In this document: positions 18,916-28,673 of the stretch, piece by piece
How positions within the stretch are numbered: position 1 is the first letter of the stretch
How the letters are laid out: each line of letters opens with the position of its first letter
Source: Leishmania mexicana MHOM/GT/2001/U1103
Lineage: Eukaryota; Euglenozoa; Kinetoplastea; Trypanosomatida; Trypanosomatidae
Length of the DNA stretch: 64,000 nt
Assembly: GCF_000234665.1 (NCBI RefSeq)
Contig: NC_018310.1
Span: 372,001 to 436,000 of the forward strand
Reading direction: 5' to 3'
Translations under genes and position numbers: made by a program
Notes under the pieces: generated by a model
Database searches by the model: none
Told to the model about the DNA's origin: nothing
Seen by the model: the letters and a program-made list of their open reading frames with translations, nothing else

Positions 18916-20627
18916 CATACTCTCCCTGTCTCCGTCTGTGTGTGTGTGTATCGTTGTCGTGGCGAAGCAGCCCACGCATCCACGCATCATCACCGTCTCC
19001 CTCCCTCCTCCCTGTGCTGGGGCGTGAGTGGGCCTGGTGCGTTGCTGGTGGACTCGGTGACGGTTGCCGCAAAGGCCGACAGCGACGCCGCCCTGCCCCA
19101 TAACTCTCTCCCTAGCCCTCTCCTCGCACGCCCCTCCCTTCGTGCTTCGCACCTTGCCGCCGCCATCGCGCGTCCTTACCACTGTGACGTCCCGCCTGCA
19201 AAGCGGCTCTCCTACGTTATGTCTGTGCTACGTGCGTGCCTTCCAGTGGATATGGTCAGTGTCGTCGGGAGGACGCGTAGAAGAGGGAGAGGGGGTGGGG
19301 CGGACACCAAACACAACAGGCAGACAGAAGACACGTCTGTGAGCGGCTGGGCAGAAGTCAAGCCAGCCGGAGAGGGAGCGGGTCACCGTGGAGAGGAGAG
19401 GGAGAGGAGAGGTGGCGGTGACGGTGGCGGTGGTCATTGGGCAGGGGACGGCGCGTAGTGGAGCACGCTGAACAAGGAAAGGGTGATGAGTGAATGTTCT
19501 ATAGCTGCATGCGCCTCCTCGTGATGCTCGCGTGTGGGCCATGGCGCGCCTGTGCGCAGGGCCGAAGAGGAGAGAAGCAAGACAGCCGCAGCACGTTGCA
19601 GTAAGCGATGATCGTCGCGTGTGTGTGCGTGTGCGTACGCCTGTCGGTCTACCAGTTGGCGGAACTGTCTGGGTCGCATGATGGACTGGTGTGACCATCG
19701 TAACAGCCGCTGCGTCGAATGGGTGAGCTCCCGCGTGTGCGTGCATGCGTGCGTGGGTGTTCCGAGCGGCGTACAGTTGGTAAGGAAAAGATCGCGATGG
19801 CTGGCGCGCACACGCCCAGCAGTCCGTGGGAGACGCGGCAGAGGGGGGAGGAGGAGGGGCGGAGTGGCGGGGATGCGCTTACGGCTCCACCGCACGTCAC
19901 CCCGGATGTCGTCGCCCCCCTCCCCCCTCCGTCTGCCCGCCTCTCTTCGCCGCACTCGCTCACACCTCTTGTGTCTCCCTCTATCGACCTCCGTATCACC
20001 TCAGCCCCCGACAGCAACAGCCGCAAGGCGGAGCACATGCGCCGCAGCTCTGCCAGGCCGCCTCCACGAGTGTCGTGTGTGGATGGCGAGCGGTGGGTGC
20101 CGACTGCGTCAGAGAGACCGCAAGGCGGCAAGGAGAGAGCGACTGTTTCCATCCGCGCCGGCGCGCACTGCCGCTCTCCGACCTCTTCCTCTCTCGCTCC
20201 GACCAAGAGGGCACACAGCAGCTGCTCTTGGTGAACGGCTGCCCCTCGCCGCACACAACTCTCCTTCTCCCTCCCACCCCCGCCTTCTCCCTTTTCCCTC
20301 GCCACGCAATGCTGGCAACGCGAGCAGAACGGTGCGCCGATCTCCCTTGACCGACGCACGCGCGCGAGCACCAACCGGCGCGTGGCGTCACTTGCCTCCT
20401 CTTTCTTCGTTCTACCTTCTTTAGAATCTCTCCGCGATCTGCCCCTGCCCGCGCTCGCACACGCGACCGCGTGCTCCGTTGTCGTGCACGACTCCCTTCT
20501 CCTGCATCACCCTCTCGCTGTGTGCGTGTGTGTGTCTCCACGGACTGTGTGCACTCTGCCCGAACCCCCGCTCCGCTGCGTCGGTCCCTCGTCCATCTGT
20601 CGTCGCGCTTCTCTTCCTTTGTTTTAC

Positions 20628-20629
20628 AG
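20628..20629 (+). promoter_or_regulatory. Candidate SL trans-splice acceptor of WD40/Sfi1-like gene
   Basis: AG following the pyrimidine tract CTTCTCTTCCTTTGTTTTAC. The first ATG after it is 20657, which decides the start against the longer open frame beginning at 20471. Confidence 0.6.
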
Positions 20630-20656
20630 CTCTGCACGCGGGTGCACGCAGGTGGA

Positions 20657-23600
20657 ATGCGCAGCTCCGCGTCCGTGACTCCGTCGCGCCGCCCGAAGCG
20701 CCTCAACGCCGGCGCGTCCATCTCGCCTTCTCGCACGTCGCTCTCGCGCGGCGCTTCGCCTGCCAAACCCTCGGCAGCGCTCCGCGAGAGGGTTCGCAGC
20801 GTGTCACCGTCTGCGAAGAAGAGAGTCCGTCCAGCCATCGCCGATGATGCAGCGACGGTGCACAACGGGGGTGTTGCGGGGTCCCCCAACGCCGGCCACG
20901 CTACGGGCAGCACAGCGTCGCCGTCCATAACGGGCGTAGCACTCTCGCACTTCGCGCAGGACGGGAGGCGCTTAGAGCCAAACACATGCGAGACGACCTT
21001 CAGCTTCCACGGCCAGTACGAGCACATGGCTGTGGCGCATCGCACGGCCACACTATGGTGCGCCAACACCGCAACTGGTGCCATCGACCTCTACAGCTGC
21101 GTCACGGGCCAGCTTGTCACCTCGCTTCTCCCGCTCCACGAGGAGGTGGCGGCGCGGCGGGCGGAGCTGTCGGAGCTGCCGCTGAATGCGTCGAGCGCCA
21201 AGGGCACCAACGGCAGCGCCAAGGGTGCCACGGGCGGGTTGCTTGGCTCGCACTGGGGCCCCGCGGCGTTCACCCCTCGCAGTCGTGGACTCGTTCCCAC
21301 GGGAGGAGGGCGGCGGCTCTCAACGCTATCGTCCACCAGTGCCGCAGTCCATCACCTTCACACGGCGTCTAACAGCCTCTCGGCATCCAGCCTTGCCTCC
21401 GCGTGGGCGCGCGTGCCTGATGGCGACGTTCGCGCCACCGCCCTGTGTGCCACCGCCACACACATGTGGATCGGCTATACGAACGGCACCGTCGCCGTCT
21501 ACGACGCGCTTCTTCTCAAGCTCATCACCTTCGGTCGGCTACACACCGACCGCATCGCGTCCATCGTTGCGCTTTGCAACGGCCAGACGGTATCCGCCTC
21601 CACGGACGGCCTCTTGGTCCTGTGGGATACTGAGCAAGGCGGCTTCGAGGCGGTAACACGGGTGACGGTGCTGCTGGACGCCGTCCGCGAAGGCGCGGGA
21701 GCGCTGTGTGCTATGGCCTCCGTCCCACCCGCCACGCGCGTGTGCTGCGGGTTCGAGTCGGGTGTTGTCTATAACGTCCGTGTCGCGAGCCGGCCGCAGG
21801 AGCAGACCGCGCCGCAGGCAGTGCGTGGTCACCACGGGCGAGTGAACGACATGGCGGTTGTGCGTGATGTGCTCTTCACTACCGCGGAGGACAACACCGT
21901 GTGCGCGTGGTACTGCGGTGGCGCAGCCGGCGCGCGCGGTGCGCAGCGTCTCGACGGCGGCGACGGAGGCGGGTCCGTGCTGTCGAACCTCTTCATGACG
22001 GCAGCCCCCGATGCCGGCCACGCACGCGTTGGCCCTCGCATGGGCGGCAGCGTTAGGCTGCTGAAGCGCATCCCCGTCAGTCCATGTGTGCGGTGTCTCC
22101 TGGCGGAGGAGCAGACCCGCAGCGTGTGGGTGGCGTACGCGGACGGCCTCGTGGAGCGCTGGAGCGCCAACCCGGATGACGACTACGGCGTGGAGGAGGT
22201 GGTCGAGAACGCGCTTGCGGCATCGCTGTCGGCCGGCAACGGTGGCGTACGGGCTCTTCTCTCACTGAGTGTGGTGCAGACGATGCAGTGGCTCGCCTTG
22301 TCCAGCAACGGCGTGAACAAGGTCTGGTATGGGCACAGGAACACCTTAGAGATCGACCTGGCGCACTCTATTTCGACGCTGGCGCAGGTGGTGGAGCAGG
22401 ACACGGTGGACGCTGCGGCGTGGCGGGAGCGGGTGAACCTGCTGAAGCAGAAGGAATTGGAGCGGAAGGAGAAGTATGTGTGCATCCTGGAGCAGCTGAG
22501 CGAGCAGCGGGTGCTGCTGCGGCACTACGACGCGTGGAAGCGGTCCGTTCTCTTCTTCGGTACGCGGCGCCGGCGAGTCGCGGCGATCGCCGACACGCTC
22601 GAGAAGAGGTCATGCCTGCAGCTGGCTCGACGTTTCTTTAACAAGTGGGGGTCTTTCTACGACGCCCAGCAGCGACACATGCGCAGCTACGTGCTCTCCA
22701 TGGCCCTCTCCCGCTCCACCGAGCAGCAGCAGCTGCAGGCCTACTTCCTGCGGTGGCAGTCGTACCTCGTCCGTCGCCAGGTGCGTCGAAACGCGGAGCA
22801 AAGTGCGCAGGTGCTCGCGCGCATGGTGAACGCCGCGATAATGGGCTCCTGCTTCCACCGCTGGCGCGCGGCGGCAGCAGCGACGACACGACGGCAGCGC
22901 GGCCGCATCTCCGCCGAGCAGCTGGCGCTTCTCGCAAGCAAGGCGCAGCGACAGGTGCTACAGCGGGTGCTGCGCCAGTGGTTGGCACACCACGACACGC
23001 AGAAGGAGTTCCCGAGACAGGTGCGCACCGCTGCAGCGAAAGGCCCGCCTCGAGACGGGCTGCCGGTGCCTGAAACTTCGGCACTGTCTCGCTTTGCGGC
23101 GCACTACGCCCAGCTGCAGCAGCAGCGCCGAGGACGCCAGGTTCTTCAGGTGTGGCGGCGCTGGACAACGTGGCGCGCTCGGCAGGCGTCACTCGCGGCG
23201 GTAGCAGCCCTACGTGAGCAGCAACTTCTCCACGAGACCCATCAGCGCTTCTTCCTCCGCTGGCGTCAGCGCGTGCACGCACGGCACGTGGCCGAAAACA
23301 CTCAGCAGCTGAGGATGCTCGAGGTGGAGCTGCGCCGCGCTGAGGCCGAGCACGGCGATATCTTTGAAAAACTCCAGCTGCAGCGGCAGCTGGACCTCGT
23401 CCTCGAGCGGCAGGCGGCGGAGGAGGCGCGCGTGGCGCACATCAAAGAGCAGCTGGCCTCTGCCGAGCAGACTTGCTCAGGACTCCGTGCGCGTCAGCTG
23501 CAGCGACGCGTCATTGGCAGCAATGGCGCGGCGCACGCCGGCTCGGGCGGCAGCAGCTTAACGACCTCAAGCGAAACGGCAACAGGCGCGTCCGCTCCGG

Positions 23601-24304
23601 TGGCGCTGGCAGACGCGTCGCGGCGCTCATCTGTGGCACTATTTGCTGGCACGGACACGGATTTCTCGCAGTCGACCATCAGTGAGGGCTTGCCGCTTGC
23701 CCAGCAGCAGCAGCAGCAGCAAGTTGTGCTGTCGGCCATGAGCCGCGGCCACATGGCATCGAATGCTGCGTGGTACCGTTCGATGGTGGACCAGCAGCGC
23801 CTGTCGCCCATTGTACTGTCGCACATGCCGACGGAGGAGGCCGTGCATCACGTCATGGGCCAGCTGAAGGGCAACGTCGTTAACCTCTACACCGATCTGG
23901 CGCTCTTTCGGCAGGTTAAGGATCGCCGGCGGGCCGGCACATCAGCGGTTGGCATTCTACTTGAAGCCTTTGGGGAGGTGAAGCGGCTCATCGTGACTAC
24001 GGTGCGCGGCACCTCGGCGAACGCCGCATCGGCGGCGGCGGCGCGCATGGGCGGCAAGGCTACGCGGTGGCCGCTCAGCATGGAGGCGCTGGACTGCATT
24101 CCGGTGCACCACTGCGCTACCGTGCTGAGCGCCATCAAGACACTGGTCGTCGCGTACGATCTCCTGCAGCCCGAGGACATGATCGGTGTGCAGACGACCT
24201 GCGAGGAGATGATCGTCAACGCCGACTGGATCTTCCTGATCGCGCGTGCCTGCTACCTGCGACGGAAGCCCGCGCCGCCCGTGAACAATCGGCAACTTAT
24301 CTAG
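20657..24304 (+). CDS. WD40 protein with Sfi1-like tryptophan repeats
   Basis: A 1215-residue protein. After a Ser/Pro/Arg-rich N terminus, residues about 90-560 form a WD40-type propeller (for example MWIGYTNGTVAVYD, TVSASTDGLLVLWD, HHGRVNDMAVV then TTAEDNTVCAWY, SVWVAYADGLVERW). A short coiled coil follows (about 575-615). Seven tryptophan units then occur at about 624-880: DAW, FFNKW, YFLRW, CFHRW, VLRQW, LQVW and FFLRW. Their W-to-W spacings are 37, 36, 36, 39, 58 and 36 residues. That is the form of Sfi1 centrin-binding helical repeats. A second coiled coil (about 878-955), a Ser/Ala/Gln-rich linker and a helical C-terminal domain (about 1045-1215) complete it. A basal-body or centrin-associated role is inference. 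The first ATG after the SL site was used. Confidence 0.85.
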   Translation: MRSSASVTPSRRPKRLNAGASISPSRTSLSRGASPAKPSAALRERVRSVSPSAKKRVRPAIADDAATVHNGGVAGSPNAGHATGSTASPSITGVALSHFAQDGRRLEPNTCETTFSFHGQYEHMAVAHRTATLWCANTATGAIDLYSCVTGQLVTSLLPLHEEVAARRAELSELPLNASSAKGTNGSAKGATGGLLGSHWGPAAFTPRSRGLVPTGGGRRLSTLSSTSAAVHHLHTASNSLSASSLASAWARVPDGDVRATALCATATHMWIGYTNGTVAVYDALLLKLITFGRLHTDRIASIVALCNGQTVSASTDGLLVLWDTEQGGFEAVTRVTVLLDAVREGAGALCAMASVPPATRVCCGFESGVVYNVRVASRPQEQTAPQAVRGHHGRVNDMAVVRDVLFTTAEDNTVCAWYCGGAAGARGAQRLDGGDGGGSVLSNLFMTAAPDAGHARVGPRMGGSVRLLKRIPVSPCVRCLLAEEQTRSVWVAYADGLVERWSANPDDDYGVEEVVENALAASLSAGNGGVRALLSLSVVQTMQWLALSSNGVNKVWYGHRNTLEIDLAHSISTLAQVVEQDTVDAAAWRERVNLLKQKELERKEKYVCILEQLSEQRVLLRHYDAWKRSVLFFGTRRRRVAAIADTLEKRSCLQLARRFFNKWGSFYDAQQRHMRSYVLSMALSRSTEQQQLQAYFLRWQSYLVRRQVRRNAEQSAQVLARMVNAAIMGSCFHRWRAAAAATTRRQRGRISAEQLALLASKAQRQVLQRVLRQWLAHHDTQKEFPRQVRTAAAKGPPRDGLPVPETSALSRFAAHYAQLQQQRRGRQVLQVWRRWTTWRARQASLAAVAALREQQLLHETHQRFFLRWRQRVHARHVAENTQQLRMLEVELRRAEAEHGDIFEKLQLQRQLDLVLERQAAEEARVAHIKEQLASAEQTCSGLRARQLQRRVIGSNGAAHAGSGGSSLTTSSETATGASAPVALADASRRSSVALFAGTDTDFSQSTISEGLPLAQQQQQQQVVLSAMSRGHMASNAAWYRSMVDQQRLSPIVLSHMPTEEAVHHVMGQLKGNVVNLYTDLALFRQVKDRRRAGTSAVGILLEAFGEVKRLIVTTVRGTSANAASAAAARMGGKATRWPLSMEALDCIPVHHCATVLSAIKTLVVAYDLLQPEDMIGVQTTCEEMIVNADWIFLIARACYLRRKPAPPVNNRQLI

Positions 24305-25238
24305 ACGTGAAGCGGGGGACCGGTGTGTGTGTCTGTGTGTGGGCGTGTGGGCGGGGGTGCGGGTGCGGGCGGGAAGGGAGGGACTCGAGCCACCCTGATG
24401 ACCGACTCACTTCCTCTCCCCCACACACACACACAGACACATACATCCGCTCCCCACACACACATACACACACATATATACATATTCACTCACACACTCT
24501 CTCACCGGTCCCCCGCTTCACTTTACTGTGTAACATCGTTAGAGGCGGCGTTGTTTGGCGCATTTCTCGCCTTCGATTTCTTGTGCGGCGCGCTGCTTCA
24601 CGCGGTGCGCCGTTCGCGTGCTCCGGCGGTTGTGCCGTGTCGGGTGTGTGGTGAGTGTGTGTGTGTGTGTGAGGGTGCAGTAGAAGCGGCATCGCGTAGT
24701 GGTCGACGACGGGGTGGTATCGTGCGGAGATGGGATGGTGGGCAAGCACCAGCACCTGTCGGGCTCATCTTCGCCCGCCCTTCCTCCGACCTTAGTCACC
24801 CGCTGTCGCCTCACCTAAGCCGCTCCACGACAACCGACATCAGACTGCCCGTCTCTCTCACTCTCCCTTGCCGCCGCCTCGTCTTCGTGTAAGAGGGGTG
24901 GTGGTGGGCCGCAAAGCGGCGCGGCGGCGAAGCGTCGAGTCAGCGGTGATGGAGCCAGGTGGCGCGGCGTCGCTCCGCTCTTCTTCCTCCTCGTGTTGCT
25001 CCGCCTTCCCTCCCTTCCCGCTCAAATCGACGGCAGCCATCCTCCTCCGCTGAGCTCCAGCCTTGCCGCTACGGTGTCGGCGGTGCGGGTCTCTTCTACT
25101 GGCTGCTCGACAGAGAGTCTTCACCCATCCCTTCTCTGCTCTCCGTCCCGCCACGGCGCCTCATCCCTTCTACTTCGGCTCTCCGTGTGCCGCTCACGAG
25201 CGTGGGCGCCTGCGTGCATTGGCTGACGAGCGGCAAAG
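24305..25238. other. Spacer with 3' UTR hairpin, before small membrane protein
   Basis: No gene is seen. The left third is the long inverted repeat described separately. The SL candidate for the next gene is AG 25035-25036 after a long C/T tract at about 24972-25022; no ATG intervenes before 25239. Confidence 0.6.
24307..24521 (+). repeat. Long inverted repeat (3' UTR hairpin) right after stop codon
   Basis: The arm gtgaagcgggggaccggtg (24307-24325) is perfectly complementary to caccggtcccccgcttcac (24503-24521). The left arm begins two bases after the stop codon of the WD40/Sfi1-like gene. Inside, tgtgtctgtgtgtg (24328-24341) is the exact complement of cacacacagacaca (24428-24441), giving a second stem. 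The RNA could fold into a GC-rich two-tier hairpin at the start of the 3' UTR. Function is unknown; mRNA stability, localisation or translation control are possibilities. Confidence 0.85.
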
Positions 25239-25706
25239 ATGCACTACACCACCAGCCTCGCCGTTGCTGCCCCACTGGCGGCCATTGCTCTGTGCGTGTG
25301 CGCCGGTGTAAAGGATGGGTCGGCGCACTCGCTTTTCTTTGCTGCATCAACGTTCTTCAGCGGCGTCGTCATGTGGCTGCGCTCCCGCTACATCGCCACC
25401 CTGTACCTGAACGAGCTTCAGGCACGGAGGCAGCACTTCACGGACTCCTTGCGTCAGCGATTCGGTGACGGCGGTGCCGCTGCTGCGGCGCGAGGGGCTA
25501 GCGCTCAGCATGATGACGGCCGAGCTGCCGAGGCGTATGCGGCGCCCCCGCCTGTGTCACGGCCGCCGCGGACCGTGGCGCGTGTCTCACCTGTGCTGCC
25601 AGCCTTCCTGGCGTGCTGCTTGCTTTTGATAAGCATCCTCTCCACCATCTCCGCCGCCCTGCACGCCATCTGGTATGTGCGAAGCCTCGAGGTGGAGCAG
25701 GCGTGA
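25239..25706 (+). CDS. Small predicted membrane protein, unknown function
   Basis: A 155-residue protein I do not recognise. Two hydrophobic segments lie close together near the N terminus (about residues 5-24 and 31-47) and a longer one near the C terminus (about 119-146, PAFLACCLLLISILSTIS). Between them is an arginine-bearing amphipathic stretch and an Ala/Pro-rich linker (about 78-115). No catalytic motif is visible. It has G/C-third codon bias and starts at the first ATG after a probable SL acceptor, which supports it as a real gene. Confidence 0.75.
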   Translation: MHYTTSLAVAAPLAAIALCVCAGVKDGSAHSLFFAASTFFSGVVMWLRSRYIATLYLNELQARRQHFTDSLRQRFGDGGAAAAARGASAQHDDGRAAEAYAAPPPVSRPPRTVARVSPVLPAFLACCLLLISILSTISAALHAIWYVRSLEVEQA

Positions 25707-26259
25707 CTCCGTGCGCGGCAGAGAGAGAGAGAGAGGGCGTGCTGCTGAACTGGCCGAGAGCCCCAATGATGTATGCAAAGTCGTGCGCGTGCCCGCCCGC
25801 CCGCGTGTCCTCTTCACTGAACCAAAGAAAACAGACTGCGGCAGGAGGGAGGGGGGAGCTGAGGTGGGGAGCCGACCCGCTCATCATCATCATCGCGTGT
25901 GTGTGTGTGTCCGTGTGCCACACCATCTCTTCTCGGGTTTCACCTCCCACCCACGCTATGACACGCACCGGCGTGGGTGAGAAGGTGGTGGTGATGTGGC
26001 GACACGGCACCGCTGCGGCAGTGCCGTCCTGCTGCTTGTCTTTTGTCCCTTGTACTGCCACTGTCGCCTTCCCTCCCTCTCTCCCCTGCCAACCAACACC
26101 GCTTGCTGCTTGCGCAGCCTCCATCACGTGCACGCGAGCGTGCCGCCATCGAAGCGACTGAAGCAACGAGTGCGAAGGCGGCTGCTGACGAGAGCTCTGC
26201 TCCCCACCCTCCCACCTGTGTCTACCTCGCATCAGCTCGGCGCCTTCTCTGCTCTCATA
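25707..26259. other. Spacer between membrane-protein gene and SET gene
   Basis: No gene is seen. It contains a short GA run near 25721-25735 and a GT run near 25899-25912. A C/T tract before AG 26116-26117 is the likely SL acceptor, with no ATG before 26260. Confidence 0.6.
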
Positions 26260-27744
26260 ATGCCCCGGCTGCGTGCCGCTCGCGCCGCCTGGTATGCTGG
26301 CCAGGAGCTCGACGCATACCTCCGCCAGCGCGCATGGCACTGGACAGTGAAGCGCAACTACGCCCTCGCGGCGGACTACTGCATTCGACTGCTGAACCGG
26401 CACCCGCAAGACACGCTGGGGCTCGTCCTCGGTGAGGTGGCGGGCCGCTACACCAGTCAAGACACCTTTGTATCCAAGTGCGCGCAGGCACTGCAGGAGA
26501 GCTGTCAGCGCAAGGGCGTGGCCAGCGTGCCGGAGCTCGTGCAGTGCACCTTGGCGACAGCGGCAACCAGCCCGGCCTCCTCGTCGACAGCGGCAACTGC
26601 GAGCGTCACGCAACTTCCCTCCGCTGATGCCGTGCTGGCGCTGCAGACCGATGAAGCTAAAGGGGAGGCGGACACAGGCGCTCTCAAGGGCGAGTCTCTC
26701 TACGTGCACAACAGCGAACCGCCGGACTCCATCCACCAGGCGGTGCGGCGCTCCTGTCTGCGCAGTGCGACGCCGCCGCTGGCAGAGCTGCTGGAGCCGG
26801 CGCAGTCGACCTACGGGCGGGGACTTTACGCGACGCGGCACATCCAGCCGCGGAACAGCATCCTGTGCGAGTCACCGCTGCTCGTCCAGCGCTGCGATGA
26901 CACGAAGTGCGCGCACTGCCTCGCGCCACTGTCCGCCCGCAGCGGCAGCAGCATCACCAACACAGGGGTCAGCGACCCCCTCGCGCTTGGTGTGGCTTGC
27001 CCGCACTGCGAGCAGGAGACGTACTGCTCCGAGGACTGTAGAGACGCGGCGTGGGAGCAGTACCATGTCTGCAGCTGCGCCTCCAGAAACCCTGAGCTAG
27101 CGCAGTGGACTGAAGGTATGCGCGAGCTGCTGCACCGCGGCGGCCCAGGAGCCGCATCGGCGGCGTCCGATGAAGCAGGCGTCGTGAACTCCGGCTCCGA
27201 GGCGCGCGCAGCACTGTCGTGCCTGACAGTGGCGAAGATATGTGCCATGGCAACCGTGCAGCAGGTGCACCCGCTGAGCCTGCCGGGGATCTCGTGTCTG
27301 CGCGGCACCGCTGACTACGAGCCAGCAACAGCCCTCAGCGAGATTGGCGCTCTCGCAGTCGCCCTGAGCGCGGCACTACGACAGCCAAACCTATACATGG
27401 AGGAGGTGCTGTCAGTCTTCGCACTGCTGCACGTGAACGAGTTCTTCGCAGGGAGCGGCATCGCGCTGTACTCGGTGCTGAGCATGCTGAACCACAGCTG
27501 TGACCCGAACTGCGCCTTGGTGAGCGCGGCTAACTCGCCGATGGCGGGCACACACGGATCAAGAAGGCACAAGAGCGCCATGGAGAAGTGCCTCGTCGCG
27601 CTGCGGCCGATCCGTGACGGCGAGCAGCTGTTCATCGACTACAACGCTGCCCTCACGACGAAGCTCGGCTACGAGGAACGCAAGACGCTCTGTGCGCAGC
27701 GGCACTTCGAGTGTTACTGCCCCCGCTGCATCCGCCACGAATGA
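26260..27744 (+). CDS. MYND/SET-domain (SMYD-like) protein, putative lysine methyltransferase
   Basis: A 494-residue protein with a SMYD-type split SET domain. YGRGLYATRHIQPRNSIL (about residues 187-204) is the first SET block. A MYND-like zinc cluster follows (about 211-268: CAHC, CPHCEQETYCSEDC, YHVCSC). NHSCDPNCAL (about 411) and EQLFIDYN (about 455) are the SET cofactor/catalytic blocks. The end FECYCPRC is the post-SET Cys cluster. The N-terminal 130 residues look like a TPR-type helical pair followed by an Ala/Ser/Thr-rich linker. SMYD enzymes methylate histone or non-histone lysines; the substrate cannot be told. The frame is open upstream to 25996, but the SL candidate at 26117 and codon bias favour 26260. 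Confidence 0.92.
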   Translation: MPRLRAARAAWYAGQELDAYLRQRAWHWTVKRNYALAADYCIRLLNRHPQDTLGLVLGEVAGRYTSQDTFVSKCAQALQESCQRKGVASVPELVQCTLATAATSPASSSTAATASVTQLPSADAVLALQTDEAKGEADTGALKGESLYVHNSEPPDSIHQAVRRSCLRSATPPLAELLEPAQSTYGRGLYATRHIQPRNSILCESPLLVQRCDDTKCAHCLAPLSARSGSSITNTGVSDPLALGVACPHCEQETYCSEDCRDAAWEQYHVCSCASRNPELAQWTEGMRELLHRGGPGAASAASDEAGVVNSGSEARAALSCLTVAKICAMATVQQVHPLSLPGISCLRGTADYEPATALSEIGALAVALSAALRQPNLYMEEVLSVFALLHVNEFFAGSGIALYSVLSMLNHSCDPNCALVSAANSPMAGTHGSRRHKSAMEKCLVALRPIRDGEQLFIDYNAALTTKLGYEERKTLCAQRHFECYCPRCIRHE

Positions 27745-28673
27745 TGGCGCGAGAGGAGGACAGTCGACACCGCACGCCCCTGCCGCTGCGTGCCGTTGCG
27801 CACAGTGCACCATGGCGGTGGTGCCTTCACAGGACTCATCAACCAAGCTTGACCCCGTAATCGGGTGTAGCAATGATGTGCTTGCACGGGCGTTGACCCC
27901 CTCCTCCTCCTCGACCGCACTGTCTCCTCCCCTGTACCACCTATCCACGCAAGCGCAACGCTGCGCCGAAGGGGAGCGCGATGGGGCAGCGCCTGTAGAT
28001 GGCGCCAAAGGTGGTGTACTGTGCGCAGACACACACCGGAAAATGACGACAGCGAGCGCCTGGGATGCCAAACGGAGGAGACGTGCGCAGAGGCTGACGC
28101 CTGCAGTGTCGCGCATGGGCATGCGGCGAGCGAGCGAGAGAGACACGCACGCACGCCCCGGCTCCCGAAAAACGGGCGGGAAATGCGCTTCTCTCCCCCT
28201 CTTCCCCTTTCTGCGGTGGGGGGGGTGCCGCCCAGAATTTCATCGCGCTCACGTGGTCGATAGGCGTACGCATGCATGCATGCCACTGCCTTGGCTTCCC
28301 CTCTGTGCATCACTGGCCTCCTGCTTGCCTGCCCGTCTTTCTTCCGCCTTTTCCTTCGCCTACCCGCCGCCGCATCACCGCATCATCATCATCAACGCCC
28401 TCACATGTCTGCACGGCGGTGGTGTGTGGGACGGGGCAGAGACTCCGTCTTGAACGTGAAGGGAGCTGAGCAACAGCCGCTTATCGAACCTGCACGCGCG
28501 CGCCGTGTCTGACCGCTGCGACGGGCGGTACGGTGAAACCAACGCGGATGCGGCTGGCGCTCTTGCTTCTCCTTCCTTGCCCCCGATACACACCGGAGCA
28601 GCCGCAGACGTGTGTTTAACATTCACGAGCTTGACTGGGCATCAGACACTTCGCGTGCCCTCCGCCCTCCACG
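27745..28673. other. Spacer between SET gene and mitochondrial-type protein gene
   Basis: No convincing gene is seen. A 279-codon open frame overlapping the end of the SET gene has no codon bias. A C/T tract ahead of AG 28597-28598 is the SL candidate, with no ATG before 28674. Confidence 0.55.

Larger units (their letters stand above)
18319..20656. other. Long spacer between LRR gene and WD40/Sfi1-like gene
   Basis: At 2.3 kb this is one of the longest spacers. Open frames of up to about 170-270 codons occur on both strands, but they are C/T- or A/G-composition artefacts without codon bias or recognisable domains. It holds an AT run at 18895-18915 and many C/T tracts. The SL acceptor of the next gene is near its right end. 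Confidence 0.55.

Noticed and set aside
19719..20234. 171-codon + frame in the 18.3-20.7 kb spacer
   Set aside because: No codon bias, no domain and no plausible SL acceptor directly ahead.
20471..20656. Longer N terminus for the WD40/Sfi1-like protein
   Set aside because: It would precede the probable SL acceptor at 20629 and begins without an ATG; its codons lack G/C-third bias.
25498..26841. 447-codon open frame on the - strand
   Set aside because: It spans the end of one + strand gene, a spacer and the start of another; no SL site or codon bias on that strand.
27614..28453. 279-codon + frame after the SET gene
   Set aside because: It starts inside the SET gene in another frame, with no codon bias or SL site; judged 3' UTR.
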